Made by a program: the position numbers and the translations under genes. Below are positions 35,071-46,165 of a DNA stretch of 64,000 nucleotides, piece by piece. The notes beneath the pieces are model-generated. The model was given only the letters and a program-made list of their open reading frames with translations, was not told the origin of the DNA and ran no database searches. The DNA lies in NCBI GenBank assembly GCA_024336345.1, contig JANFOG010000003.1:1494501-1558500 (forward strand), read 5' to 3'. How positions within the stretch are numbered: position 1 is the stretch's first letter; each line of letters starts with the position of its first letter. This DNA is from Mariannaea sp. PMI_226. Lineage: Eukaryota; Ascomycota; Sordariomycetes; Hypocreales; Nectriaceae.

Positions 35071-36518
35071 TCAATGAGTACCGTTGAGGATACCCCTCGA
35101 GCCAAAGTAGCTCTCAAAATTTGGAGACACCTTTTCTACAAAGGACAAGATGTCCTGCAGCAGAGCTTCAGGTTGCTCCAGTCCAGGGAAATGACCTCCC
35201 TAAGAAAAAAGAACTGTCAGTACGGTATCATCAAAGTTGGGGGCAATTTCAACTTCCCTTTTCATGTACAACATAAGAGATGAGATTTGGATAAAGCTTT
35301 TCTGCCCAGGGCCGTGGAACTACCCCCAGCTCGCGGGGGAACAATGAATAACCCAGAGGTTTCTCTCTTGATGTCGGCAGTCCTTGGACTCCCTCCTTGG
35401 CAATGCTGCGATAAGACCAAAGAGTGGAAGGGTATGTCCTTGTAAGCCAATACGAGGTGGTAATCCCGAGAATCTCTTCAAGGGGAGGTGTCTCGTCAGA
35501 CCATTCAACAAACTTCTCTCCAATCCTACACCCATGTGTTAGCCAGATGCTGATGACATTGCCCATACGCCAAACTCAAGGTAGTAGTTACCAAGCCAAT
35601 AGGGCAAGAGGACTTGACGATAATGCAAGGCCAATAGTGGCCGGTCTTGTGCTCTGCTCCAACGCATAGCCCATGCCAGACGCACGCCACGCCCGTGCTC
35701 TTGCAAGATGTTGGGTTTCCCGTGCACTCAACTCTTCCTCGTCTGTAGGTAGCTCACTTGGGTTAGGAGCAAGATACGTCACTACCATCTCAAGTCAGAA
35801 AAATCTAGGTTGTGGGAGATACGCCTTTACCGTGGAGTGCTCTGCACGAGTCGTACGTCGCTGATAAAATCATCGCAATCATCGATCCGACGTCGCCTCC
35901 GTGAGCAATGTAGGCATCAAACCCAAGCGTGCGCATGAGGCCGTCCATAAGGCTCGCAGCGTCATGGAGGCCAAAATCCTTATCCAGTGGTGGTTTGTTG
36001 GAGAACGGGTACCCAGGTAACGCTGGAACAATAAGGTGGATGGGGAGAGTGCTGGAGTTATACCGGTCGATAATAAGCTCTAGCATAGGGAGAAACTCCA
36101 TGACGGAGCCCGGCCATCCATGTAACAAGAGGACCGGAATGGCATCTGGTCGAGTAGAAAAGAGGGCTGAGAAAAAGATTTCCATATCCCCAACCTTGGT
36201 CTTGAAGTTGGGGAAAGTGTTCAGCCGTGCTTCGTGCCGCCGCCAGTCGTATTCCTCCAGCCAGACTCGTTTTGCATTTTCAAGCCATGATTGTGTGATG
36301 CCGAAATTTATATCTGACGGCGGAGACTTATTTTCGTATGTCTCAGGCCCTATGGGTGCTGCATCTACCAGTACTTGAAATCTGTCCACCACGTCACGGT
36401 CAATGTAGATGAATGCGGTGTCTAGCTTGACCCTGACGCATGATGGAATCTCGCCGAACTCAATGTGGGCAGCAGTCATGACGAGGAGCTGTTTCTGATG
36501 CGATATGAAATGGTTCAA
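35071..36518 (-). pseudogene. Epoxide hydrolase (EHN type), probably damaged
   Basis: The family is clear. The N-terminal epoxide-hydrolase domain has YDWRRHEARLNTFPNF. The oxyanion motif is HGWPGS. The nucleophile elbow is HGGDVGS, with the Asp as nucleophile. Further exons give GYALEQSTRPATIGLAL, then EKFVEWSD..PLEEIL, and last GGHFPGLEQPE, where His is the catalytic base. Segments are 36518-35831, 35788-35592, 35525-35258 and 35199-35071. The second intron (35591-35526, GTAACT...TGTAG) is normal. The first junction does not keep frame with the obvious splice sites: exon 1 ends in phase 1 but exon 2 needs phase 0. The third junction has GGAAGT at 35257 where GTAAGT is expected; an upstream GTACAT would splice in frame but drop VHEK. 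Either the gene is decaying or it uses unusual splice sites. Confidence 0.65.
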
Positions 36519-38194
36519 GGTTTGATAGATAGGTAAGCTAAGGTAAGGTAGTTATGAGAAGATGATGTTGATGAGGATGCGGCAAATACTATTATACCCC
36601 CGATGAAGCCGTGAGGAGCAATATCCATGCAATATTTATTGAGTTGAGCTTCAGCCAATCACTCGTGCAGGAGAAACATGATAAGCTCCACTTTTTGTTC
36701 GGCGTAAATTGATGTCATCCATGGATGCTTTGATGCTTTTAATTGACCAAGATACGTGTGAAGCGGATACGACCAAGCATCAGCCGTTTAATGACGAAAG
36801 CCAACACCCCCGACGTCTCCAGTAAAGATTGGTATCATTGACCAATAATTACGTCTCCATTGATCACGAGCTGCCTTTTTTTTTTTCATTAAGAGACAAG
36901 CCAAGTTCCATCTTCGTCAAAATGCCCGTCGATGAACCCCCTGTCTGTGAACAGGGTACGGGTATGCGGCTCTACTCTATCAAGAAGCCTGGAGAAAAAC
37001 GCATGTTGATTAACCGCATGGCTGACTTGTAGAATATGGAACAATAAAAATCCGAGGAATTTATTTGTATTTAGCTTTTGCTCTTGTTGCTAACTCATCT
37101 CGCTATAGCTCAACAAGCCTGTAGTATCAACAATAGCAGCGAAAGGTTTGGCTAGCCAGCTGAGTTTTTGAGGATGCACTGAAGTAGAGGTGATTTGCCT
37201 TGGTGAGAGACAAGTATAAGAGTGCCATGAGTTGTATAAGAGGAAGGAATAGTTAGGAATGGCTGGGTGAGATTCCGTGATGTGATGCGGCACTTCGTTA
37301 CCTCTTCATGGTTGCAGAATCCGTCGTAGCCATTTCCAATAATCTTTCCCTACTCCTCATGATGAATCAGGTTTGAATGAGAGCCAAAGATTTGGCACCG
37401 GACTGATCCCTCCCAAGTCGATTATCTCTGTCTCTTGAGGGTGGTTATGATTTCGTATTTGCACATATCACTGTGGATAAGATAATCATGTTGGTCATTG
37501 AGTGCTTGACTGCAATTTCAACGCTCAAGGTGCCCAAGTTTGGCCCAACATCCGTCAACCTTCTCTACCAAGAACCCAGCAACACGATCTGAGATGGTTG
37601 ATTCGAAAACATAACGAGGGAAGTTATTTTTGGTACCACAAGGGACTTCGCCAAAACACGATAGATTTCTTTCCCTTGGATCACCTATGGCGGTTCATGT
37701 GGAAACGGTGCCATCTTCAGACTCGAGTCTCTTGTTTCGATCAAGCACTTCCGAGATTCGAGATTTCATCTCACAAATGACAAGTAAGTCGCCTATATCA
37801 ACTCTGGCATTTGAGCTAACGAAATCCCGTGAGTAGTTTTCAGGGCACTAGCTGGCCAGACTTTTCCGGAATTGACCTCTCAGCATCCATCATTGATGCG
37901 TGATTCGAGGCTAGTAGGTAGGTACCTACTGTACCTGAAGCTGTAGCGTGTGCAGACTACGTAATGATACAGCACCTATCTAAGGCACCTAATATATAGG
38001 TACTGTATCGAGCCTGTGTAAGAGGGCGCACAGGGCGTACAGCCAGGGAACCAAAACCCCCTGACCCAACCGCCACCCTGGTTGGAATCCTAATAATTTT
38101 CACCTGAACAGCCAACGTCTTTGTGTGCACCGCCGCGAATCAACTCGTGCTGGCCTAAGATTATCCGCTATGCATACCCAAGTCACAGAACGCT
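36519..38194. other. Intergenic, no supported gene
   Basis: No coding signal. GTAGGTACCTAC at 37918-37929 is a perfect 12-base palindrome in a stretch with several GGTAC/GTACC words (37913-38005). Confidence 0.5.
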
Positions 38195-39109
38195 TTGTCC
38201 TCAGCTTTTAGCGACCGATATTCCAGCATGTCAACACCGTACAGTCCTCCTGCCGACCAGACAGCTTCCCAGCATGAGGGCACAGGCTTCTTGGCAATCA
38301 ATAATACTGCTCTACATCGTCTACTAACCCGCCTCGCACTCAAAACTACTGCTCTCCTCTACCGACGTAATAGACCTTGTGTCCCCATTTCTAAACATGT
38401 CATCGTCAAGACGGGGCCATTCGCCCATCTCACCGAAGCAGCAACGATGAGCTTTGTCACCGCCAATACCTCCATTCCTGTACCACGCATCTACTGCTCA
38501 TTTGTCCACAAAAACCGGGCCTTTCTCGTTATGGAACGCATCCGGGGGAGTTCACTCGCAGAAGCCTGGAGAACACTATCGGACGCCGATCTGGAGAACA
38601 TTTTTAGCCAACTTCGGCGCATATTCCAGGAACTGAGGGCTCTTCCGCTCCCTCCTGGCACAGGCGTTGAGAGTTGTCAAGGGGGCTCGTTGCGCGACTC
38701 CCGTATAGCTCGGTCAAAGCCCAGGTTTGGGCCGTTCAAGACCATTCACGGCTTTCACCTTTGGCTTCGTGAAGATCTTAAGCCAGAAGAGCACCCAACT
38801 CGTGAGGACGATGAAGATTGGAAGAGAATCAAAGAAATGGTAGCCAAGCAGGATGGCCCGTGGCCTCCTCCGGTGTTTACTCATGGAGATCTGAATCCGT
38901 TCAACATCTTGGTCCGGGGTGACCGCATCGTTGCCATCATCGATTGGGAGTTTGCGGGATGGTATCCCTGCTATTGGGAGTACACTTCCGCGTGGTGTGG
39001 GAACCTAACGCGACAAGCCTGGCAAGATTTGCTCACCAAGTTCCTTGATACGTACCCTGTCGAGCTGGAGATGGAAAAGACACGGCAAAGATGGTGGGGA
39101 GACCTCTGA
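38195..39109 (+). CDS. APH-family kinase (aminoglycoside-phosphotransferase-like)
   Basis: A single exon of 304 residues, the usual length for fungal APH-type proteins. The ATP-binding lysine is likely K72 in HVIVKTG, followed by the helix TEAATMSFV and TSIPVPRIY. The catalytic loop is THGDLNPFNIL (residues 229-239). The metal-binding motif is IIDWEFAGWYP (248-258). These are the hallmark residues of the APH/choline-kinase fold. The substrate cannot be read from sequence; in fungi these proteins are numerous and mostly uncharacterised. A second Met at residue 12 is a possible start. There is no signal peptide. It is the only one of the three APH genes in this window that reads through. Confidence 0.85.
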   Translation: MSSAFSDRYSSMSTPYSPPADQTASQHEGTGFLAINNTALHRLLTRLALKTTALLYRRNRPCVPISKHVIVKTGPFAHLTEAATMSFVTANTSIPVPRIYCSFVHKNRAFLVMERIRGSSLAEAWRTLSDADLENIFSQLRRIFQELRALPLPPGTGVESCQGGSLRDSRIARSKPRFGPFKTIHGFHLWLREDLKPEEHPTREDDEDWKRIKEMVAKQDGPWPPPVFTHGDLNPFNILVRGDRIVAIIDWEFAGWYPCYWEYTSAWCGNLTRQAWQDLLTKFLDTYPVELEMEKTRQRWWGDL

Positions 39110-40181
39110 CCGCTTGCTGGATCTACACTAAGAACTGGTCTTTTACTGCTATTCTACCAAAATCTACGAGGGCAACACCAACAAAACCCATAACCAGATC
39201 TCGCCATCTAGGGTACCACCTCCTTCCCTTGTAGCATGTCCCATGTTGGCTTCAGCAGCAACATGTCTGCAGCATGCTGATACCTTCCTGTCGCAGTTGT
39301 ACTCGCGACATATTTATGAGCAAACGCGTCGGTCTTTGACCTTAGCAATGACGATGCGAGTGAGGAGGTTGTTCGTAGTCTGCACGTTGGACAAAGCAAT
39401 TTCCTCGTACATCCAATTGCGAACCGGGTGATTCTTGACGTGGTAGCGCACGTCGGGGACTTCGATGCCAGCTTCATTTTTAGGGCCAATAAGAAAGCCA
39501 CAATGATACCAATAGCAAAATATAAGAAAATTTGAGGAAAACAGGGAGGGGTTTGATCACCTTCGCTCTTCATTGTTCACGACCCCGCCAGGGGGGCATA
39601 ATTCCGTAAGGAAGCTGAAGATAGAGACGCAACATTGAAATGTCTGTATGTATTTGACATCCTTGAACAGCAGAGACCAAAGTCCTCAGGCGTTGCGTGA
39701 CGGCTGTCAGTGATACGAGCCTTGATGAATCCAATGAACCCCCCTTTCTTTAGTCAAGTGGCGGAGAAAAGCAGGACTGATTAGTTGGCCGTTTATCCAC
39801 CATACAGGCTGCTGTAGTTCAGCGCTTGCAAGTTCGGCGCCCCGCCCTCCAGCTCTAACGGGTGGCTCTGAGGAAACACCACTGTCTCTTGGTATCATTC
39901 GAGGTCATGATCTACAACGCGGTTGGGGCCATGAGGCCAGGTCATTGAACACGTGTGGCGAGACTCCGAATTCTTTACCTAAATTGCGCACATATACAAC
40001 TGCCACTTCGCTAGGGTGTGAACAATCACCCTAGATTCTGGCACAGGCAGCATTGTGACCAGTCACGTGGTCTTAAACGCACAACTGGCTGTGCATAAAT
40101 GAGACCCCTGTAGCCACGCGGCGCTTGACGAGGTTGCCTCCCCTTACCTAGATTGTGCTCTACAGCTGTCTCATCGCTATA
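39110..40181. other. Intergenic between two APH genes
   Basis: No gene is supported. On the minus strand (39210-39480) one frame gives a coherent-looking stretch (YHVKNHPVRNWMYEEIALSNVQ) with a stop inside it. It could be a decayed small gene, but I cannot name a family. Confidence 0.4.
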
Positions 40182-40946
40182 ATGGCTCGAACGGTCACCG
40201 AAGAGCAACTCTCCAAGGGCTTCAGGCTAGCTTTCTCGCCAGTGTACAGGATTGACCGATAGACAGTTGTCAAGACCCACACACGCATGGCAGAAGCGGA
40301 AACAATGAGGTTTATTCGCGCCAACACCTCGATTCCGGTTCCAGAAGTCCAAAATGCCTACCGCGATGACGAGTCAGGAGAAGTCACCATCATTATGGAT
40401 TTTGTGGAAGGGCAAACTCTCAAAGATGCATGGGATGAGTATAGTGAGGCGGAGCAAGAGTCAGTCATATCCCAGCTTCGCGGCTACATGGCTCAACTTC
40501 GCGACTTTAAGGGCGACTTTATTGGGAGCATCGATGGCACAGCATGCAACGACCAGTACTTTTCTGAAATTCCAGAAGGATATGGACCGTACAAAAATGA
40601 GCAAGATTTCAACAATGGAATCGTGAGAGCGATGAAGATGGATAACGAGAATGGATTTTCCGAATGGAGATGCACTGTTTGGCTCAGCGTCATGAAGGAT
40701 CATGAAATTGTTTTGACTCATGGTGATTTCGACCCTCGTAATATTATTGTCCAAGGGAGCAAAGTGGCGGCAATCTTAGACTGGGAAATGGCGGGCTACT
40801 ATCCGTCGTACTGGGAATACGGCAAAGCCTTATTACGACCTGAGTGGGAGAGTTTATGGAGCCGATGCAAGGCTGTCGACAAGATTCTGGAGCCATTTCA
40901 CAAGGAACTTGCCGTCATGTGGACATCAAATGATGTGCTATACTGA
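40182..40946 (+). pseudogene. APH-family kinase with an in-frame TAG
   Basis: The frame opens at the ATG at 40182 (MARTVTEEQLSKGF) and is continuous to the TGA at 40944 except for TAG at 40260-40262, codon 27. Immediately after the stop comes TVVKTHTRMAEAETMRFI, which contains the expected ATP-binding lysine. Then come TSIPVPEV, the catalytic loop LTHGDFDPRNII and LDWEMAGYYPSYWEY. Translation restarting at the Met at 40287 would give 219 residues with the catalytic loop but without the lysine, so full kinase activity is unlikely. A single C-to-T (CAG to TAG) or A-to-T change would explain the stop. It lies about 1.1 kb downstream of the intact APH gene on the same strand, but sequence differences make it a distant relative, not a recent tandem copy. 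Confidence 0.78.
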
Positions 40947-41239
40947 TGGAACGGATATTTCATTCTTGGTACAGGCTAAACTACTCTCATATAGACAATC
41001 TCAATGGATAATTCGTTTTGACGACTTCCCACAGAACTTTGGGAGCAATACGGAATACTCCGTGCAAATTAAAAATACGAATGTCGTCCACTCTTATTGG
41101 TGGGATCAGATGCCAGCGACCAGGTTGATTTCGGTTTCCATCGTACCCCCACTCAACCTTATAGGGCTGTGTTTCGCAAAGGACCTCGGTCAAGGTTAAG
41201 AGCCTGGATAGACCTGGCTACACTCACTGCACTACAGTA

Positions 41240-41353
41240 GGTATTCTCCACTGGTCCTCCCAGCGAAGGTGGAAAAACAATTACCGCTGCTCAGCTTCTT
41301 CCGGCTAAATCGCAAGAGCGTCATTGTCTGTGCGCCATCTCCTGGACTAGTAA
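41240..41353 (+). pseudogene. Possible relic of a superfamily 1 helicase ATP-binding site
   Basis: One frame reads VFSTGPPSEGGKTITAAQLL, close to a Walker A motif of the GPPGTGKT.TAA type with an extra residue. It is followed by KSQERHCLCAISWTSN and a stop, echoing the R.LVCAPSN block of Upf1-like helicases. Nothing comparable follows downstream. If real, this is a short fragment of a decayed gene. It could be coincidence. Confidence 0.3.
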
Positions 41354-41747
41354 CTAGTGCCCTCAACCCATTGGAACGAATCGCCATGGCTAATAGAAAC
41401 TATTCCCAGAATATTACGAGCTGCACGGGATCCACGAGCCGTCGTGCAAAACACGGGGTCGAGAACAATGGGTCTTATTTCAGCTCTTCAGCCCTTCAGG
41501 GGCTCCTCTTTTTGCTTGTCAACAGGTCGTCATCGTGCCTGAGCTACTATGGGAGTTCTTCAAGGGGGGGGGATAAAACCTCCGGCTCACCCCTGGATTC
41601 CGCTAAGAATCGTTCTATTCTCTTGGCACTCGCGATTCACTCGTTTATCGCGTGCTTGGCAAAGGTTGATTGTGGATAATTTCCTAATTACCTAGCCCAA
41701 TTCGTTCGTTATTATCCAGGGAGTAGCATTTTGCCCAGCCATTCACT
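41354..41747. other. Intergenic, no gene seen
   Basis: This lies upstream of the mucin-like secreted-protein gene. A plus-strand frame covers 41269-41679 but lacks any family feature. Confidence 0.5.
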
Positions 41748-43072
41748 ATGAAGTCCTCCACTGTCCTGTATCTCATTGTGGGCTTTTGCTTCGACTTGGC
41801 CGTGGCAGGGAGGTGCGGCATCAGCAGTGCATCTTCAAGCAACACTCCAACTAGCACCCTTGTGACTTCCACAACTTCTGCGTCATCGTCCATCGCTACC
41901 ACGACGACGGCGGCTGTCTCTTCTTCTTCTACCGTCGCTACTACTACTCCGACTTCCACTCCAGCTACCACTACTTCGACTTCAATTCCCACTACTACTA
42001 CTACTACTCCGACTTCCACTCCAGCTACTACTACTTCGACTTCAATTCCCATTACTACTGCTTCGACTTCTACTCCGGCTACTACGACTTCGACTTCCGC
42101 TCCGGTTACTACGACGTCGACTTCCGCTCCTGCTACAACGACAACAACAGGGCCATGCCCCACGTACCCCCAAACCGGCAAGATCAAAGTCTACAACACC
42201 GATAACACTTTGCTTGGCTATGTTCGCAACTTCTATGACGGACAGAGAAGCCTCACCGTTGGTACATTGGCCCAGGCATTGGAAGTGCAGCTCTCGTGGG
42301 ACGGGGATGCCTGTGCAAACCCAACAGATATTTCCCTGCCCATGCAGAATTTGCAAGACGCTGATGCATCCGCCCACAACCACGTGGGCCTAGTTGGGGG
42401 TTCGGGCGGCTATTCATTCCGTTCTGGAGCTGTCGGGTAAAATTCCTCTATTATATCACACTACATGGGTGTTACTGCTTTTGGATTCTAATAACTGACA
42501 ATTTCTACAACAGCTACGCGTATATGGCTGGAAGTGCTTACAGTAAGTGTTATCCATATCATTATTACCTCCATTGGATATGCGCTAATGGCTTTCAAGC
42601 ATCACCAAATTCGCCTCCTCAGTATGTTGGTAATTCAATTCAGTCTCTTGGGTATAATGCACCTTCCGAATCCTCCGTCGTAAGTGGTTCCCCTTCCCCT
42701 TTTTTGTTTTGTTTTGTGTGTGTGTGTGTGTGTTGCCATTACAATTGAACTGTAAATTAACAATCTTCTCCTTTAAGTGGACTTTTGATAGCTCTTCCGG
42801 AGCTCTTTCTCTGAAGTGGACTAATGCCGCTGGAGGTATGTTTCTCCTCCCACGCAATCCTTCCCCCCTCCAAAAAAAAAAAAAAAGTGGTACATATATA
42901 TATATATCTGATCTGCTCTCCCTTACTAGGCCCCACCGCACCGAATCCCGCTACAATCGCATACGACCCTCTTGGTGATTATCTGTTTGGCACGGGTGAC
43001 ATAGACGCGTTTAATTCTGCTTTTGGCGAAGGGGCTTATGCTGTATCTTTCGTTTTCGTCCAGGATCCGTGA
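41748..43072 (+). CDS. Secreted Ser/Thr-rich (mucin-like) protein
   Basis: Five exons: 41748-42436, 42514-42542, 42600-42679, 42778-42835 and 42930-43072. All introns are GT-AG and keep the frame, giving 332 residues. A signal peptide (MKSSTVLYLIVGFCFDLAVA) is followed by a roughly 115-residue Ser/Thr/Pro tract with repeated TPTSTPATTTSTS-type units, a probable O-glycosylated stalk. The C-terminal domain starts near CPTYPQTGKIKVYN. It is rich in Gly, Asn and aromatic residues (LGYVRNFYDGQRSL, HNHVGLVGGSGGY, FGEGAYAVSFVFVQDP), suggesting a beta-sandwich. I do not recognise a named family and see no GPI signal at the end. The 29-base exon 2 and the TG, A15 and (TA)n tracts in introns 3 and 4 make this gene easy to mispredict. 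It is likely a cell-surface or secreted protein. Confidence 0.8.
41940..42135 (+). repeat. Coding minisatellite in the Ser/Thr-rich stalk
   Basis: Imperfect in-frame repeats such as ACTCCGACTTCCACTCCAGC recur at least twice, with shorter, more diverged TCGACTTC(C/T)GCTCC units after them. Such coding repeats commonly vary in copy number between strains. The long valine-rich frame on the opposite strand is a shadow of this repeat. Confidence 0.7.
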
Positions 43073-43993
43073 GCTCCTAGTCGCATGATAATTCTTTGGA
43101 TGGGCTTGTCCACACCTTTGTTCAATTCAGTTCAGGCCCGCTATAATCACACAGTAGAGCACGAGCCGAACCATGGTACTCCACCATAGCACCCTACAGC
43201 ATTATAATATCGTTACTCTACCATCGCCATGCTATCCGCCATTCTCCTTGAATTCTCCAAAGGTCCTATTGACATTTTGATGCCTTTTCTCCCTTTGAAT
43301 GGCAGAGTTGACCTGCCACATTACTGAATCGCCTTAGAGGTCTCATGTTCATCACGTGATCGGGCATTAGCAGATGTCGCCACACCAATACATAGTACAA
43401 TGATCCCATGTTTTTCCCTTGCAGTTAAATGTCTACTTAAGCCTCAAGTCTGTAGAATCCCGAGTGGCTTTGGTCAGATCGCCCCAAAACGAGTCTTCTC
43501 GGCTGTAGCCCGCGGCCATAGCACTACCATCTCAAAACACCCTTCTTATCTGGAAGCTGGCTTCCGATCTGCCTTGTGTACTGATGCGTGGTGCAATTCT
43601 TGCTGATTGCTTTGATCCATTGGCGTAATAGCGGTGATACCACACCGTCTCGTTACACAAGAAGTCCTATTACGTACTTACCTACCCCCACTGGATGGAT
43701 GCTCACTTGACAAATGGGATTCGAAGAGTCTATTTGCTTGCGGGGTACGCTGTCTGCAAGACGATGGTAGTTCAAGATTTCTTTCGACCGAAGGTCGCAA
43801 GTCTGAACTTGATCTAGTAAAAAGCCCTCTCTACTTGTCTGAAACGAGGCTGTTGAAGCAATATCTGTTTCTTTTTTTCCCTCCTTTTTTTCAATCAAGA
43901 GATCTATTCTGGTTGACACCAGCTCCTCCTTTTCGCATCCAGTAAACAACAGAACTGGGTCCTTGTTTTGTTTTTCTTTCACTTTGGCAATCT
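43073..43993. other. Intergenic, no gene seen
   Basis: No supported coding frame. The last 120 bases before 43994 are pyrimidine-rich (CTGTTTCTTTTTTTCCCTCC), as in fungal promoters and leaders. Confidence 0.55.
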
Positions 43994-44617
43994 ATGATGC
44001 CTGAAGCACCCCATCATCCTGGGTCCGAGAGCGAAGAAGACCAGGATGCCTCTGGTGACGCACCGCCGACGCTGTCTTGTCGCGTGGCCCATATTATTTT
44101 TCCATGTCCCTTGGAACAAGTAGGAGGTTTCATCAGGGACCAAGTCCTAGATCTTTTGGATGATTGGAATCAAGAAGGGCTCCCTAATGATTGCCCATAT
44201 CCCTCTAGGATTTGGATCGACGAGCAGGGCATCTTGCGACTTTGGCTGCCCCCTCACCACCGACGTGACTCGGTGCATTCAAATTATGAAAGAATGGGTG
44301 TTACTCGGGAAGCCTAATATGTAGAGGTTTTGTTCGACGCTTTGATAGGCTTTTCTCTTCTCTGCAAATCCACGTTAGGTGAGAGTGAGCAGCAGCGTCT
44401 GCGTTTTTGGGATCCTGAATATGTTGTCAGAATGCGGTATATGATTCGCCAATCCCAAGACTATGTCTTGGTAGCTAGCGCCGTATTGCGTGAGCTTATA
44501 CGCTGCGGTAGATGGATTCCCTTGCTTGAAATGTCTTCGGAGGATTCTGGTTATGGTTCATGGGTCCAAGTGGGTTCCTCGTGGCGTCGCAAAACCCGTG
44601 ACTTAGTCGTAGACTGA
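43994..44617 (+). CDS. Small two-exon protein of unknown family
   Basis: I read exons 43994-44272 and 44327-44617, joined across a 54-base intron (GTGCAT...TAGAG with a CTAAT branch site), giving 189 residues. The intron length is a multiple of three and it contains the only stop (TAA at 44315) in an otherwise continuous frame, so removing it keeps the frame. The donor GTGCAT is weak. If the intron is not real, the gene is a pseudogene with a nonsense codon. The N-terminus is acidic (GSESEEDQDASGD). The rest contains FPCPLEQVGGFIRDQVLDLL, YPSRIWIDEQGILRLWLPP and FWDPEYVVRMRYMIRQS. No signal peptide, membrane helix or known domain is visible. Confidence 0.5.
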
Positions 44618-46165
44618 GGATTATGACTACCGAAAAGGATTGTAGCTTTGATTCATTTGTACATGGTGTCAGTTGCAAATCCAATGTGTTGATGACTGCG
44701 TTTGCTTCTCTTTTGCAATGTCACTCTTAATTTGACGGACGTGGGCCGAGATATCAGAGCAGTATGTGTGTACCCGACAGACTCGCGGTGGCGAATGAAG
44801 GCGAATGAAGGCGAATGAATAACAGACAAATTTGATTTGATTTGAATTGGAAATGTGCTTTGAATATCATCTGAATCCCCACAAGGATTGACGGGCAGTC
44901 CCCCTTTTGCCATCTATAAATCCTAATCATGTTGCTCATGGAGCCAACTGATCAGGAGACTGCTTTTGACTTATTTTCTTCTTTTGACCGCACGTGGGAA
45001 AACGTGGCTTGGGCAAACCTGTTTCTAGATTTCGAGTATGGACCATGTCGAGTCCTAAATGTGCTCTGCGGGAGAATCCTTTTTCTTGGAGATGAAGTGG
45101 AACCACGTTGTTGGTTTTAAGCTGCCACTACTCCGTAGTCGCACATGGATTGGGTGTCATGGGCAGGGGGAGTCCCGCTCAATGCCTGCCCGAAGGCGAA
45201 TGAGTTATCCAAAGTGAGTTTAGGAATATCTTCCAATCTGTGCATCTAAGCGTGAGCCATGTGACTAAGCGCGAGCCATTTAATGAGGACGAAGCCTACC
45301 CTCAATCTTCAAGAGCAAAGGGCAGATGATCTTTTCAAAAAAGTGAGACACTTTTCCAATCAATATTCAGTGAAAAGCACGGATAGTTTAGAACAGAACT
45401 ATCAGGACGAACAGTTTCAACAACAAATGATGCATGGGAAAGTGTTAAGGGTGAATAGTTAGCCCAGCCCATGTGACCACACCACATCAGAAATGCATTG
45501 ATATTGTGAAAATCTGGGTCAAGTGTTATGTGGAATAAAAAGGGGACCTGAATTAGTCTATCTCAGCATAAAAGAATGAGAAACGGAGATGAGGGCTCTC
45601 GGAAGAAGAGGTTTAACGTTTCTTCCTTGCCACCTCTTACGTGTGTCTATAGAGTTCTTCAACCAAGGCCATATAGCTCAGACAACCTGCCGGCGTTTTG
45701 CTAGCGAACCTTCGGTGGCTAGACCCCATCGTGCAGTCATAATAGCAATCTACTTAGCGTAGCTTAGCCGTAACAGCAAGATCCCGGCTTGACCTCGTCC
45801 TCTGCGGCCACAGGATGGTCAACGGCCAAGGAATCAAATAATGACCCTTGGCTTGACGATTATAGGCAAGAGAAGGTGGGAAGACCATGTCCCTGCTTCT
45901 GGTCACACAATTCCTGATCCATTATCCAAAGAAAGACACTATCTAGTCAAAATATTCCAGATATTTTGCAATTTTCAAAGGCTAAAGATTGCTGAGCAAC
46001 CTAATCATGAATAAATGCTATTAAACCACTGCGATCAGAAAGAAATTGAGGTAAATCAGACACACAAAGGTAGCTCCCGCCACCAATTGGCCTGGCTACA
46101 CAAGCAAGCGAATACTATCTATCACAGCTTATTAATGCCTACATAGAGCAAATCAAAGACCAACT
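44618..46165. other. Intergenic, short repeats only
   Basis: No supported gene; a 63-codon frame at 44929-45120 is the best candidate but has no recognisable feature. Small direct repeats are present: a 10-base unit at 44791-44820, and a CTAAGCG.GAGCCAT pair near 45246 and 45266. Confidence 0.5.
44791..44820. repeat. Three tandem copies of a 10-base unit
   Basis: GCGAATGAAG is repeated twice and followed by GCGAATGAAT. A related AAGGCGAATGAG occurs about 370 bases downstream. It is probably a slippage product. Confidence 0.8.

Noticed and set aside
39208..39573. 121-codon minus-strand frame and its neighbouring frame
   Set aside because: One neighbouring frame looks coherent but contains a stop, and no family could be recognised.
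41684..42187. Long valine-rich frame on the minus strand
   Set aside because: It is the antisense shadow of the Ser/Thr repeat tract of the secreted protein; its composition is explained by that repeat.
44315..44317. TAA read as a nonsense mutation in the 43994 gene
   Set aside because: An in-frame 54-base GT-AG intron with a CTAAT branch site removes it, so a two-exon gene is the simpler reading, though not proven.
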